NCBI GenBank assembly: GCA_004794785.1
Contig: SJOL01008692.1
Span: 1,445,511 to 1,509,510, forward strand
Length of the DNA stretch: 64,000 bases
Source: Opisthorchis felineus
Taxonomy: Eukaryota; Platyhelminthes; Trematoda; Opisthorchiida; Opisthorchiidae
Direction of reading: 5' to 3'
Positions within the stretch are counted from its first letter, which is position 1; each line of letters starts with the position of its first letter. Below the pieces are notes generated by a model that made no database searches, was not told where the DNA came from, and worked only from the letters and a program-made list of their open reading frames with translations. Below, piece after piece: positions 1-10,932 of the stretch. The translations under genes and the position numbers were made by a program.

Positions 1-57
1 ATTTAAATCGGGAGAACATTTTTCAAACTCGATTCTCTCACTGCTCTGTCTACGCGG

Positions 58-63
58 AGCAAC
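58..63 (+). pseudogene. Decayed 6-nt micro-exon (unit A)
   Basis: The hexamer AGCAAC equals the intact-looking micro-exon at 50,106-50,111 and lies where unit B has AGCAGA (14,375-14,380). Here the acceptor AG has become GG and the donor reads GTACAC, so it is probably no longer spliced. It is a fossil of an exon that the paralogues kept. Confidence 0.3.
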
Positions 64-461
64 GTACACTCACTGAGTTTGATCCTAAAAAATGTTCCGA
101 AACGACTGCTCCACTGGTTGTTAGATATATTTAGTGCAGTCTGATGGGTAGTGAATGGCGGGCCGGATAGCAGTATTCTTAAGTCAGTTTTCCCCGCGCA
201 TTAGCTAAATGTCCATATTCGCCTGCCTCATCGGTTGCAACACCAAGATAAGTCAATTTGCCCGCTGAGAAATCCGGAATTTCCCTTGATATGAAAACTG
301 CGAGAGCGCTATGGTCCCGAATCGATATACCCAAGTTTTGGCCGAAAGAATTCTGACGCAAGAGGGATGAAGTGAATTTCGGTACAGCCACCATTCTAAC
401 ATAGGTTTGGAACAACAATCAAAACTTTAGGCAACAAGTTTGTTGCTGAAGCGACAGGTTG

Positions 462-533
462 AGTCAATTCAAATCAAATCAAATCAATTCAATTCAAGTC
501 AAGTCAAGCCAAGTCAAGTCAAGTCAATTCAAG
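462..533 (+). repeat. TCAAG/TCAAT-type pentamer microsatellite
   Basis: About 70 bp of imperfect 5-bp repeats (TCAAT, TCAAA, TCAAG). Paralogous positions in units C (28,252-28,270), D (about 34,690) and F (about 49,420) hold only one to three units next to the same GGTTGAGT flank, so this is a local expansion in unit A. Confidence 0.85.
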
Positions 534-1730
534 TGATGACTAGCTGTATGTGGTCGGGGATTTAGACTTTCAGCACACACTCGTAGCGGGTATTAAATTA
601 CACAACAGAAGTGCAGTCCAAGAGAAGTAACTCAAAAGATAAGGCGCAAGAGGACCACATCACTCAGTGATTCAGGCTTAACAAGGTACCTGGCCATATA
701 GGAAATCGACAAATTTTAGAATGCGGATGTTCTCGCAAGCATATGCTTGCAGTTGGACCGCGTGCAACCTCAGATGGACTAGGCTGGAGAGATGTTGGCC
801 GTTTAACAGTGTTTACTAGGTAAAGTTATTTCAAGCATCGGAGCGGATGCTGACCATAAAAGTGACAATGACTGTCCTGGAGACTGCACCACACTCTCCC
901 CATGATCTGACAGTAGGGCTCCTTGGAATGAACGAAACTGGTGATCGATTCCGTTGGATTTGTCCAAACGAATGGAAATTTTTGGGATCCAGCAGGAATG
1001 ACTACGGAACTTGGTGCCAATTTACTAGAGTTTTTGTGTACCGTATATGGCCTGTCATTGCTGGAGCGGAATGTGCGTTTGGGCAATTGCAAAAAGATAC
1101 TCGGGTAGCAGCGATTCAGTTACGGTGATATTGGAAAAACACGTCTGAGGTTGAAGCCAAACATTTTTACTCCTGCTAGCCGACGGATGCTCAACTAACT
1201 TCACAGAACACACCCATTTATTTCTGTGCTAGCACTGGTCCCAGATGCGGGGATTTCGCTGGCATGTTCCGAACAACGAGTATACAAAGAATGAATACTG
1301 CGATGTTCTTCCGAGGCCGAAATGCAGAACAGGCAAGTAGGCTGGCCACAATGTGAATGAAAATCTGTTCCATGCATAATATATTTCGACCCGTTAACTA
1401 CGGGGCCAACCAGTCTGCGTAGTTAAGGATGCAATCATTCCGGAAAATTCAACGAATAAGCTTGCTTAGGAGTAGTGAAAGTTTGTTTTCAGTTGTTTGA
1501 CAATGGCGCACATCCACAGTTGCATTGGAGACTGTGGTTCATCCAAACCCAACTCTGTGTTCAAATCGCAGCAGTCTGGCTCCGTCATTGTGGGAAGTGT
1601 TTAACTTGAAGTAAGCTATTACGTCAATGATAATACATATGATAATATAGTACTTTTCAGTACAAGTTTTTGATATCACAGGGGCTCAGTACTCGTGTTT
1701 ACACTCATCGATTTTTTTCACGTCATACAG

Positions 1731-1748
1731 CACTGTCTAAAAGAGACG
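1731..1748 (+). CDS. Micro-exon a, gene A (18 nt)
   Basis: Exon body CACTGTCTAAAAGAGACG follows a pyrimidine-rich acceptor (TTTTTTTCACGTCATACAG) and precedes the strong donor GTAAGTC. In the shared phase it encodes LSKRD. Exactly 18 nt sit between the same borders in units B, C and E, where the peptides are RSRRD, PRRRG and LPRRD. A basic patch is thus kept while residues vary. Confidence 0.6.
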
Positions 1749-2764
1749 GTAAGTCATGATTGGTTGTCACATGGCTGTTCAATGATAGCACGCATAGCTG
1801 GGCGAACGGCTTAGCCAGTTTGAAGAGCAGCCACGGAGGGACAAGACTGTTCTTCCACCGCGATATGTGAAGGCGGAACAAAAAAATCATTCAGTTGTGG
1901 CGTGTTTTTGTTTCGCATTAATCACGAGCGCGGATATATATGAAAGAGATAACAAACTGCTGTGTTCAAACCACCATTATTTGCGTTTCTCACAGTGCCA
2001 CCTCAAATTTGATAGAGCTCTATGTGATGAGCGCTGGGATGACGGGTTGCGAGGTCTTTAATGAAGAAGTCCCCACAGACGTCACATGCACATTAAACAT
2101 TTCCAAATTCAAGAGCTTATTTTACTGGACTAGTTCATCTGGTACCAAAGTAACACCGAAGGCAAACGAAATTATTACTTGTGGTGCGATTGCGTCCACA
2201 TCACCCCCCTCTGAACAGTCCTTCCCCAGTAGGACGTGAAAGCATTGGACTTAGTCCAAACAAAACCGGAGTTTTTATTCCATCTTGGAGCCGCGAACGT
2301 CATCGGCTATATCTGGATACGCATTTGGGTTGTTTCACGTTAACAAAAACTGACCAGCGCAAGTCTAAACACGCGAACGTGTGACGTGTTTTTCCCATGG
2401 TGTCAGTCCAATGACGTAATGACTGTCCAAGATGTCCCGCATGATGTTCCATCTTCAGGGAGTTCGGGGACATATTGTCCTTAGGCTAAGGTCTAACATG
2501 AAGGAACTTAGATTTCAGCCGGTTGACATGAACTGATCAGCCTACCGGCGTCAGGTCAATAAATGGTGTGTTCAAATGTGAAGGATATGGATTGAAACGG
2601 ACGACGAGACGAGAATACGGTAGGTGTGCTGAAAATCATTCACTCCAAAATTCGTTAAACCTAGTCACCGTTCACTTGCGATCCCCAAATCTGTTTTCAT
2701 TTCAATAAAGGTTTCAAGTTCGAATTGACGTCTGCTAAAATGTCAAATGTTTCTTGCTGTGTAG

Positions 2765-2776
2765 TTGATGCTAGAA
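2765..2776 (+). CDS. Micro-exon b, gene A (12 nt)
   Basis: TTGATGCTAGAA lies between acceptor TTTCTTGCTGTGTAG and donor GTGAGTTT. In phase it adds DAR after a junction Val. The counterpart exons are 12 nt in B, C and E, and only about half of the bases agree between copies. Confidence 0.55.
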
Positions 2777-3439
2777 GTGAGTTTCTTTTATGCAAATCGT
2801 AGTTTTTCGCATAACTAGTTTCAATAGCAAGTAAGATGGGGGAAGTCGATAAATTGCATAAATCACAAAGTGCGGTAGTCCACAGTGATGGGGATTTGTT
2901 AACAGTTGACCAAGTTTGTTGAATCATGCTAATTGAAGTTCCAACCATCTCATTCGTCGCTTTCACTGAGAGCAATATTCGTTTTGGACTGCGGCTTTCC
3001 AGTGACCGATTGTGGTTGTCTGAAGTATAATTGCTCTCTACTGATGATGGTGAATGAATGACTTCAATATTTAAATCAGTTGGACAGATTTTTTAACCTA
3101 CTTGAAGAACATACCTCATCTACTAAAAATCATCTGCAGCGTTGGCTCTAATACCCTGTTCACGTTGTAGCTGAACTTTGAGGTCTGTTACCCCTTACGC
3201 CGATAGCCATTGAGCAGGATAGCCGTCCCCGAAGTTGAAATGCTACGGGCTGCTGTCTGTCAACAGCAACTGTGCGTTTTTCTCACTATAGTTCATTTCT
3301 TAGAGGGGACTTACTCAGAAGACCTGAGATATCCTGAACACTACCTGGATGACCTGGTTACATGCTCTCCTGTCTGCAGTTTGTATGTGCGATTTATTTC
3401 ACACTTGACTATCACGGCCCATCATTTTCATAGACGAGG

Positions 3440-3626
3440 TTCGTTCGTTTAGCTGTAGCACCCTTTCGTTGTCTAGCTGCCATGCCATTCGAAGGAAGCA
3501 CGAGGGCTGAGATACTGCCAGGTTGCCCAAGCCTAGACAGGGGAAGTCGAGAGGCAGAGATCGGGTTCAAACCACGGACCTTCCGGTCAGTAGATTCGCG
3601 CTCTAACCACTGAGCCATATCGCCCC
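3440..3626 (-). mobile_element. tRNA-derived SINE, family 1
   Basis: On the minus strand a tRNA-like head carries an A box TGGCTCAGTGG (3,617-3,607) and a B box GGTTTGAACCC (3,573-3,563). It is followed by a body with the phrase GGCAACCTGGCAGTATC and a GC-poor tail. Copies occur at 47,177-47,364 and 52,060-52,228. It would be transcribed by RNA polymerase III and needs a partner LINE for movement; none was seen here. It lies in the intron between micro-exons b and c. Confidence 0.8.
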
Positions 3627-5982
3627 AAAAGTGGTTTGATTTGTCAAGGTGCACCGAGGGACACAGTCTTGTTTGAACTCGAACAAACTTGTTTGTTTTT
3701 GCAGTGCTCACTCGTAATTTTTCAGCTTCTTTCACCAAGTTGTTTGCCATGTACGTATTACATTTTTTCCTATTGCATGTGTTGGGTATTGAGCTGGGGT
3801 GGGGGAGGGAATAGACCTCGTCGTGCTCGAGAAAGACAATTGGTCTGGTAGGAAATTGGTGACTTAGGTTAATAATGCAGAGTTTTCAGCAACCTAATGT
3901 TTAGTATCACATTGCCACGACACGATGTGTCAGAGGATGCATAACTTGTGAAGGTATTAACTCTGTTCGGCATTTGTAGATAATGTGCTCGTTCGTGATG
4001 AGCAAAGATCGAATGGACTATTACGTTTGAAACTTCTGCCAAATCGTGATATTCAGCCCGCTTCACGATACTTCAAAACTTCACAGATTCACATATCCAC
4101 AACACTATACACAACATCAAGCTAGGCTTGCAATAGTTCTAGTCACCACTGTGCCATTCATTTCGGCCGAAGGAACGGAGGGAATTGAGTTTCACTTTGG
4201 AAATAAGCGCTCTGCTTAGCACCGTTGATATCAGCCGGTGATAACGCTGCTTGTAAGCAAAAACCCAAGGGATCTTAATGTGTGTCGCGATTGCGATATA
4301 GAAAAGTGTTCGGCAAATTTCGTGATAATGACCGTGAAAGCAATGTTGTGGTGATTAGCTCAGGTATGAAAGACGGATGTTTGTGATGAGTCCTATGAAT
4401 TTAAGATACTTCGGTTTCTGTAAGCCAACAAAATAAGCCTGAATTAGTAAAAAAAAACCTCAAAGCCATGTTCTCCGATTCAGCCGAAATACTTCTATGA
4501 TCGAACTAGACCGAATAAATGTGAGCCAACTGAAAGCATGGCTGAAATCTGTGAACAAATGTGGACAATCGACCTGTCACAGTAGATTCGGATTCTTCAT
4601 GCAAACATAAGTGACGGTCCTCCTGAAGAAAGAACGCCGAAGAAAAAGATTCCTGTCCACCCTAAGAGTGCCACCGTTTTGGGAGTGAACTGAAATCCTT
4701 TTGTGGCTTTTCCGGAGGAGTACTCTAACCCCGGGTGGTCCATTCTGGGAAGGGTTGCCTTACTGTTTTGACCCTTATGTGAAATCGGTGCGATCTATTC
4801 AGAGGCTGTTTTGATATTTTGCTGTCTGCCCACTTTTGTTTCCGATCGTCTACTTGTTTGTACTAGCCGTAGGTCACGTCTGTGTTGAACTACAACTCGA
4901 AGCAAGTGAGCAAAGTGGGCATGGAAATTGAAACGTCTAATTCGTTCTTGTCCAACTCTCCCGAAGTAAGCGACCACGATATATTGGCGAAGAAGTGCTG
5001 GCATTTATGTATTGACTACAATCAACGGTTACACATATACACAAATTCTATAACCGAGTTTTGGAGTGATAAAACTCAGTGACTGAGGCAGTAATAAATG
5101 CAGTTTAGCCTGCTTCTATTACCTTTTGGGTCATTGGGTGACGGAAATAGTTCCTCTCTTCAAGTTAGGTAATAGCAAGCCTGTGAGTGGATGGAATTCC
5201 TGAGTGAAAAGTTTGCGAATTCATCAAGAAATGTTCAGGGAAGACATATTTTTCGCGAAGGACCCAGCGGTTAATTGTGTATGTTTGGGTTGTGTTCTGC
5301 AGGCGATACTGAAATTCATAAGTCTGTCTCCGGCTTCCTATTCTGCCTGCAGTGGTATATCGAAAGGCGCGGTAGACTGGCGTAGCTCTTTATGGAGGAA
5401 AGCGAGAGCTATTTCAACTCCATAGGGTTTCCCACAAGGTAATGTTAGAATTTTCGTGAGGAACATCGAGCCATAAATGCTCGATCTTGGTTAGCTGACA
5501 TCCTGGCCAATCAGGGCATGCCTTCGTTTTCCCATAACCGGCTCGCGGCGCATCTGTCCAATCGATTTGATGTTCGGTTACTTAAACCGATAGCTTCCTG
5601 TCATCTCTCCCTTCAGTACGCTGTTCGTCCACTGAGACAGACGAGAATACCCACAGTGACCGAGGTCAATATCTGTCGAGTCACACTAAATCATTCATAT
5701 AGGTATCATTTGATCACGTCCCACGGAAATCCGTACGACAGTGAAACACGTGAGACTGCTTGAAACACGGGGCCGCAAACTGCTTAGGCTTGTTTACTTT
5801 ACCAAATGAGTGTTTGTGTGTGTAATTGGATGTGTAAACTTCTTCTGTTATGCATGGTCCACTCTGTGCTACGTATTTTCCATCACTGTCAGATGCGCGA
5901 TCGATATCACTTATCTAAGACTAATCTAATCCTAGTTCTTTTCCGTACCTTTCCAAAATTCCTAACCATGACGCAAATTTAG

Positions 5983-5994
5983 AACTCGATGAAA
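5983..5994 (+). CDS. Micro-exon c, gene A (12 nt)
   Basis: AACTCGATGAAA follows the acceptor CAAATTTAG and precedes the consensus donor GTAAGTCC. In phase it encodes LDE. Unit B has 12 nt (IAE) and unit C 12 nt (IRE) between the same borders. The flanking intron is easily aligned with unit B. Confidence 0.55.
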
Positions 5995-7504
5995 GTAAGT
6001 CCTGTTGGCTGTTTTCGCTATCTTCTGTTTGCCTGTAGCACTGCCGATTTCATGCATCGATTATCAACAGATTACGTCCATTTCCGCAAGCGCAAATTCT
6101 GGTTTGGTCAGCCTTCCACTACCTCGTTAGTCAAATGAATATGGTGATGCCTTGCCTAACACTTCCTACATATGGCTCTAAACATTAAGTCCTGCGCTGA
6201 GGATATTTCGAAGAATGGCTTTCAGTGTCAGATGTTTTAATGAGCAATACAAAATTATGTTCAATATTTTGAAATGATCAATGGTGGTCTGTCCATCATC
6301 GCCCATTGCGTCCTTATGTTTATGCTACGTACATTTGAAATCCTCATTTCAAAGTCCATCAAAGCACCTTCTGCATTCTGATGTCAGCGTCCATTTTCCT
6401 GTGAACTCCATACTAGGGGCTCGCTAACTAAACTGAAAAGCATCAGGTGTTATTCCGTTAGGCAGAGCTGGGTGAATCAGCCTTGAAATTCACGTGCACA
6501 CGTGTGCTGAAAACTGGACGTCCTCGGTAGATCATTCGGTGGAGTACACGTTAGGTAAACGCCAGTTCGACGGCGTGTCTTTTCACCGATGTCGCATGTA
6601 CTTGGACGTCTCAATAAAACTTACACCCAGTCTCCTACTAATTCCCAATGGGTCGCTGCTTCCTCAAGGATGTATAAACTAGCAGCCAGTACGCAGTTAT
6701 GAATACGATGGGACAGCGTGGGAGTTCCTTTCCGAAGAAGGGAGAATCATCGTCTTGCCATATGAACCCCAAGGTTTACAAACGTAAGAGGCTGTTTAAC
6801 AAGGAGCCTTTGTCTAGAGCGGTAAACCAGAGAAGCCGATTCATGTTCCTGGTGTGTATACTGACACCCGAACTCAGTCCGGTAATCACATGGATAAGTT
6901 GTACGGTATTCCTCCAAAGAGGGATTTCGGCCCACTTTCCGGGAACTTTTGTGAGATGAGGGACGAGGAACAAGGGACTTCACTCGATCCGGTCTGACAA
7001 GTTTACATCCCAAGTTGAAGATAGTCAAATCATTTTCATATTGTCCAAATCAAGTAGAAGTCCAAGCAAAGCTTCCGGAGGCCACTGAAGTAAGACGAAT
7101 GCGTTCTTCGATTTGACTGTTTTGCTGCCAGCTGTTATCTCAGTCAGAATCGCATGGACGATAAATGAGTGTTTGGTTTGACGGTCAAAACCACCTTCGC
7201 GATTGACTGGGTGGGTGAGCTGACTGTAATCCTGGAACACAGTGGTCTTTCAGCTGGTTAGAAATGAACAATGTCATAACTGATCTAGTTTGAACTGCGG
7301 TTCACCTGGCTGACGGATAGAATGTGCGGTAGAGAATAAGTAGACAGCGTTTCTTAGCTACGCGTTGCTGTGCACGGACGGCTGGTACTGCTAATTTCTG
7401 ATGTATTGCTTTCCATTTTCACAATCGGAAACGCTTCGCTGTTATAATTTCTCTGTCTCACTTACGTTTTCCGTTATTCAGTAGTAATCTTGTAATTTTT
7501 TCAG

Positions 7505-7570
7505 CGCTCAAAGCCTTAGGGATTGCAGTTGGCTTACTCAAAACCGATTCCGCACGTCAGCTTGCCCCCG
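7505..7570 (+). CDS. Exon d, gene A (66 nt)
   Basis: Acceptor TTGTAATTTTTTCAG and donor GTAAGATC flank a 66-nt body that encodes a peptide starting LKALGIAVGLL and ending SARQLAP. Unit B has a 57-nt version reading LEALGMAADSPDSVPLTP. The 9-nt size difference keeps frame, and no stop occurs in the shared phase in either copy. This is the best single piece of evidence that the array is protein coding. Confidence 0.6.
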
Positions 7571-7669
7571 GTAAGATCACTTTGTATTGTGTCTTCCCGT
7601 TCTGAGTATACTGTTTGGTGGGAGAAGACAAAATCGAGTTCACGAGAGAAAAACGCTGAACGATGTGAT

Positions 7670-7890
7670 TAACATTCTTTATATAGTAAGAAACATCACG
7701 TGAATCATTTTTATTTGGCAAGAAATAATGTGAAGTAATAATATGCAAAATGAAAAACGGAATATTCTATAATATGTTATAGTGTGCTGTAGTGTGATGC
7801 AATATACAGCGGCATAACCTAATACATTCACAGTAATTCCGTATGAAACAGTAGGCCATCCCATCATTCAGTATGATATAACGTAATTGT
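7670..7890. other. AT-rich degenerate intron block
   Basis: This stretch is rich in TAATA/TATAG-like words and matches 22,500-22,760 in unit B, where it is longer. It lies just downstream of exon d in both units. I see no open frame or element; it is an ordinary AT-rich intron segment shared by descent. Confidence 0.5.
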
Positions 7891-10015
7891 TGAGTCTAAC
7901 TTGACCTCATGATAATTCCCCATTCATTTGCTCACTCCACCAATGTACTTTTGATCTCCAATTGTTTTGCTTATCTGTACCCGCCACTCACCTTGCCGCA
8001 AAGGCCGTCCCGTCCGACCTTGTGTATTGCATGTGTGTCTGTGTGTGAATGTGCGCAGCTGACCTACTTACCTATGCGTGCTCGTTTCCCGTTTGCTGAG
8101 CATGCATTGACCTGTCCTCATGATTTCCGTGTAACCGCACCGTCATTCAGAATCACGGGACTGTCGTCGGAAAGGACGACCACAACCCACACTAGTGGGC
8201 CAACATTCCGCTCCGGATCTTGATACTGCAGTGTGCCGGTCAGTGACAGACTTGTGCACCTGTTGACACCACGAATATAGGCAATTGGGGCTTGTTGCTT
8301 ACCTTTTTGTAAATAGTACCGTAGGATTTCGAACCCAGTTCCTCCTTTTGATCATCGGGATCGTCGAACCTGCGCGTCACTCAAAGTTCCGTATCGGGAA
8401 CCTCAACAGTAATACTATGTAGTGTAGCGTGGTGTGTCAGGGAATGTAGTGCTTTTATCCTGTGTTTGGTAGTGTGGCATTCGCATTACCGAGAAATCCT
8501 CTGAGTTCCACAATTCAATCTGATGCAGATAGTCGCCGTTTCGTCTGATCTTCAAACTTTTCAGTCAACCTCGTCTCAAATACTGGTGGAAATTATTCGG
8601 TACGCTCAAGTTTAATAAAGGTAACACCTTGTACGTTTACAGCACGCTCGCTGGTGGGTGTTCCTGCAACCTAATCAAGACCTGATAAACAACGTTTCAT
8701 CGGGTTAACAGCAGAACAACACAGAACAGCTTGTTTCGAGAGTACTTCCGCTTTCATAACTTAGCGATGAGCGTAAGCCACTGCGAACTATGCGTTAAAT
8801 TAACCTCAAGGTAACGGAAGAAGCCAGTAAATCACAGGTGTTATCCGAGAAGCAGAAAGAACAAAAGTGACTGCATGCCAAAGGTTACCTTCTCCAATGA
8901 CCTATCATTAGTTAGCTCAGTCGGGAAAATAGCTATTCATCGTAAGGGTGTGCAACATCACAAATGAGTCAGAGTAACTAACTGAGAACTATGGCCTCAA
9001 TACCTAGCAAGCGCAAAACTTGGGCGTATATTCCCCAGTCGCATAGTACTCTACGGTAGCAGACGATGTGAGCCAGGTAGACTAACGCTAATATTAACAC
9101 TCTTCCGTCCATCAGGTTTCCTGTCATATATTGTGCAAACACATTGACAATTTGGACCGACTGAGTATCACTGCGACAGCGCTGTTGGTAGGATCAATAA
9201 ACGTCCGATTATCAGGCAACTTGGACGATTTTATTTTGTTTGCTTGTGAGTCAGTCAATTTAAGTTTAACAATTTCACCCGACCCATATGGTGGTGTCAT
9301 CAAAACCCGCCCGAACAGCACACGAACTTTATAGGCTCCACGAAGGTGGAGCTGGACTGATGGCTCTATGTGGGTCTGAACGCTTGGAGTGCATCTGAGT
9401 CGTAAAGTGGCAATATGATTAGAACATGAATGATACCATTTCGGTCTCAATATCTGTCAGCTATAGTGCAAGTCCAGCATAGCGAGCGACCTAATCTCAC
9501 ATAGTTGACTGACAGTATCCCTGATAGTACCGTTTTTGTTTGACAGTTGATGTCACCATCACCATCAACTGTGAGAACCGCGTACCTACCGTACACTGGT
9601 TCTAGCTGCCACAGTTTTTAGGGAGATGGGCTAGATACCTGCGCATTGGAGGCGGTAGTTGGTGCTTAATTGGTGCTTAAATACAAGGTTGTCGGTGAAC
9701 TTTTAATTGGGGGGATTAAGAGGGGAGATATACATTGAAGGCAATGGCTTGGATCCCTTAGTGCCACTGAGGGCACGACAGACGATGTAAAGACCTACGT
9801 TGCTCACCGGGTGTCCATATGGACTGGAACTATAAAAAATGTTCAGCTGTAAATTTGCACCTTGCGGAAACTGTCTCCTGGCATCGCTTGTTATGCTTTT
9901 AATGAGACATACCTCTAAAATGTTCAGTTTCCGTTTGCATACATTAGGTGTTTTGCATTATGACTACTAATCGAAAACCAGAGAATCCGCTAAATGAGGT
10001 AGCATTCGGAAAGGA

Positions 10016-10120
10016 GCATAAAAATTGAACTCTACAGAGATACGCCCCTTTGCGACCTACGCTCTGCTACCCACCACACAAGCAGTCAGCACACACCGAA
10101 CCCTTCAAACCAACATGGAG
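10016..10120 (+). promoter_or_regulatory. Possible TATA-like site and short ATG exon
   Basis: A CATAAAAA word at about 10,018 is followed some 95 bp downstream by ATGGAGTCT and a donor-like GTAAGG. This could be a promoter and a first exon encoding only MES. It would end in phase 0, unlike all other borders here, and no paralogous copy was found. I rate it weak. Confidence 0.12.
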
Positions 10121-10543
10121 TCTGTAAGGTGCCTGCATTGATTAGCTGTTTGTTAGGCTTGTTGTGCAGAAGTTGGTCTTGTCATATTGTGTTGGTTTTC
10201 CCAGCAGACGGGTGGTCTTTACTCCAAGTTATGTGTACTTTACTGCTGTTGTGCAATCGGACTTATTCCACTTAGCATCGGTTTGAGTAAGCTTGACCAG
10301 TTCGGCCTACCTGAGATTTGCCGTTCTGCAACAAATCCCGCCCGCAGTCACCCAAATAAGCGACTAAATCAAATGACAGGGTTAGCTTGAGGTGGGGGGT
10401 AAAATTGATATATCGGTAAACACCCTTTGATATCTCCCTGATGACATCCTCCGGTTGAGAGTTCCCGGTATACTTGGCATCACATTTTTTGCTGATTTCT
10501 TTCTGTGCATTCCGTGACACTCATCTGTTTCATCTTCATAAAG

Positions 10544-10561
10544 CACAACGCATAACAGAGC
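10544..10561 (+). CDS. Micro-exon e, gene A (18 nt)
   Basis: CACAACGCATAACAGAGC lies between the acceptor region CATCTTCATAAAG and the strong donor GTAAGTCTG. In the shared phase it encodes QRITE. An alternative acceptor inside it (ATAACAG) would leave only AGC; both choices keep frame. The acceptor ends AAG rather than CAG or TAG, so the border is less sure than for exons a to d. The copy at 25,340-25,357 is identical. Confidence 0.4.
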
Positions 10562-10870
10562 GTAAGTCTGCTATTTGTTACATCACTGTTGGCTGATGAC
10601 ACATATAGCTCGGCAAGCAGCCGAGGACAGCATACTGAGGTTGGGATTGAGTTGCACTTAGCAGGAAACTGGAGCTCTCCTACCTGTTCACACAAACACA
10701 CATATTCACGTACACCCTGTCAATTCATCAAGCGTGATAATAAGTCGAACTGTTGGTTGGATCCACATCGGTTGATTGATACAACAGACTATTTTGCACT
10801 TAGTTGGCCAGACATTCGTGTGAGGAACACTTCAATGCTGTGTTATACTGCTCTGTATGTTGTCACTCAG

Positions 10871-10932
10871 GTTCCAGCCTCAAAGGCACAGCTTCATCCA
10901 CTTTGTCCATCGCGTCGTTTCCAAGAAAATAA
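10871..10932 (+). CDS. Terminal exon f, gene A (coding part)
   Basis: After acceptor GTTGTCACTCAG the phase used by all upstream exons reads SSLKGTASSTLSIASFPRK and then TAA. The tail is rich in Ser and Thr. A rival reading, one base shifted, stays open for about 60 codons to TGA at 11,055-11,057, with plausible codon use, and cannot be dismissed. No clear AATAAA follows nearby; one AATAAA lies near 11,617. Confidence 0.4.

Larger units (their letters stand above)
1731..10932 (+). other. Candidate micro-exon gene A (3' portion)
   Basis: A chain of + strand exons at 1,731-1,748 (18 nt), 2,765-2,776 (12), 5,983-5,994 (12), 7,505-7,570 (66), 10,544-10,561 (18) and a terminal coding part at 10,871-10,932. 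Every internal exon has AG before it and GTAAG or GTGAG after it, is a multiple of three, and splits codons after base 1. Joined in that phase, the chain has no stop until TAA at 10,930-10,932. The same exons occur in unit B with different bodies. In schistosomes such genes encode small, variable secreted proteins; a similar role here is inference. The signal-peptide exon would lie before the window. No transcript support is available, and chance AG/GT pairs cannot be excluded for any single exon. Confidence 0.55.

Noticed and set aside
2697..2975. Minus-strand frame of about 92 codons that aligns with 17,677-17,895
   Set aside because: Similarity follows from unit homology. Unit E has stops and shifts in this frame, and the plus-strand micro-exon b explains the conserved borders better.
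4235..4252. 18-nt interval with AG and GTAAGC borders in unit A, between exons b and c
   Set aside because: In the common phase it would create a TAA codon at the junction with exon c, and no paralogue has it.
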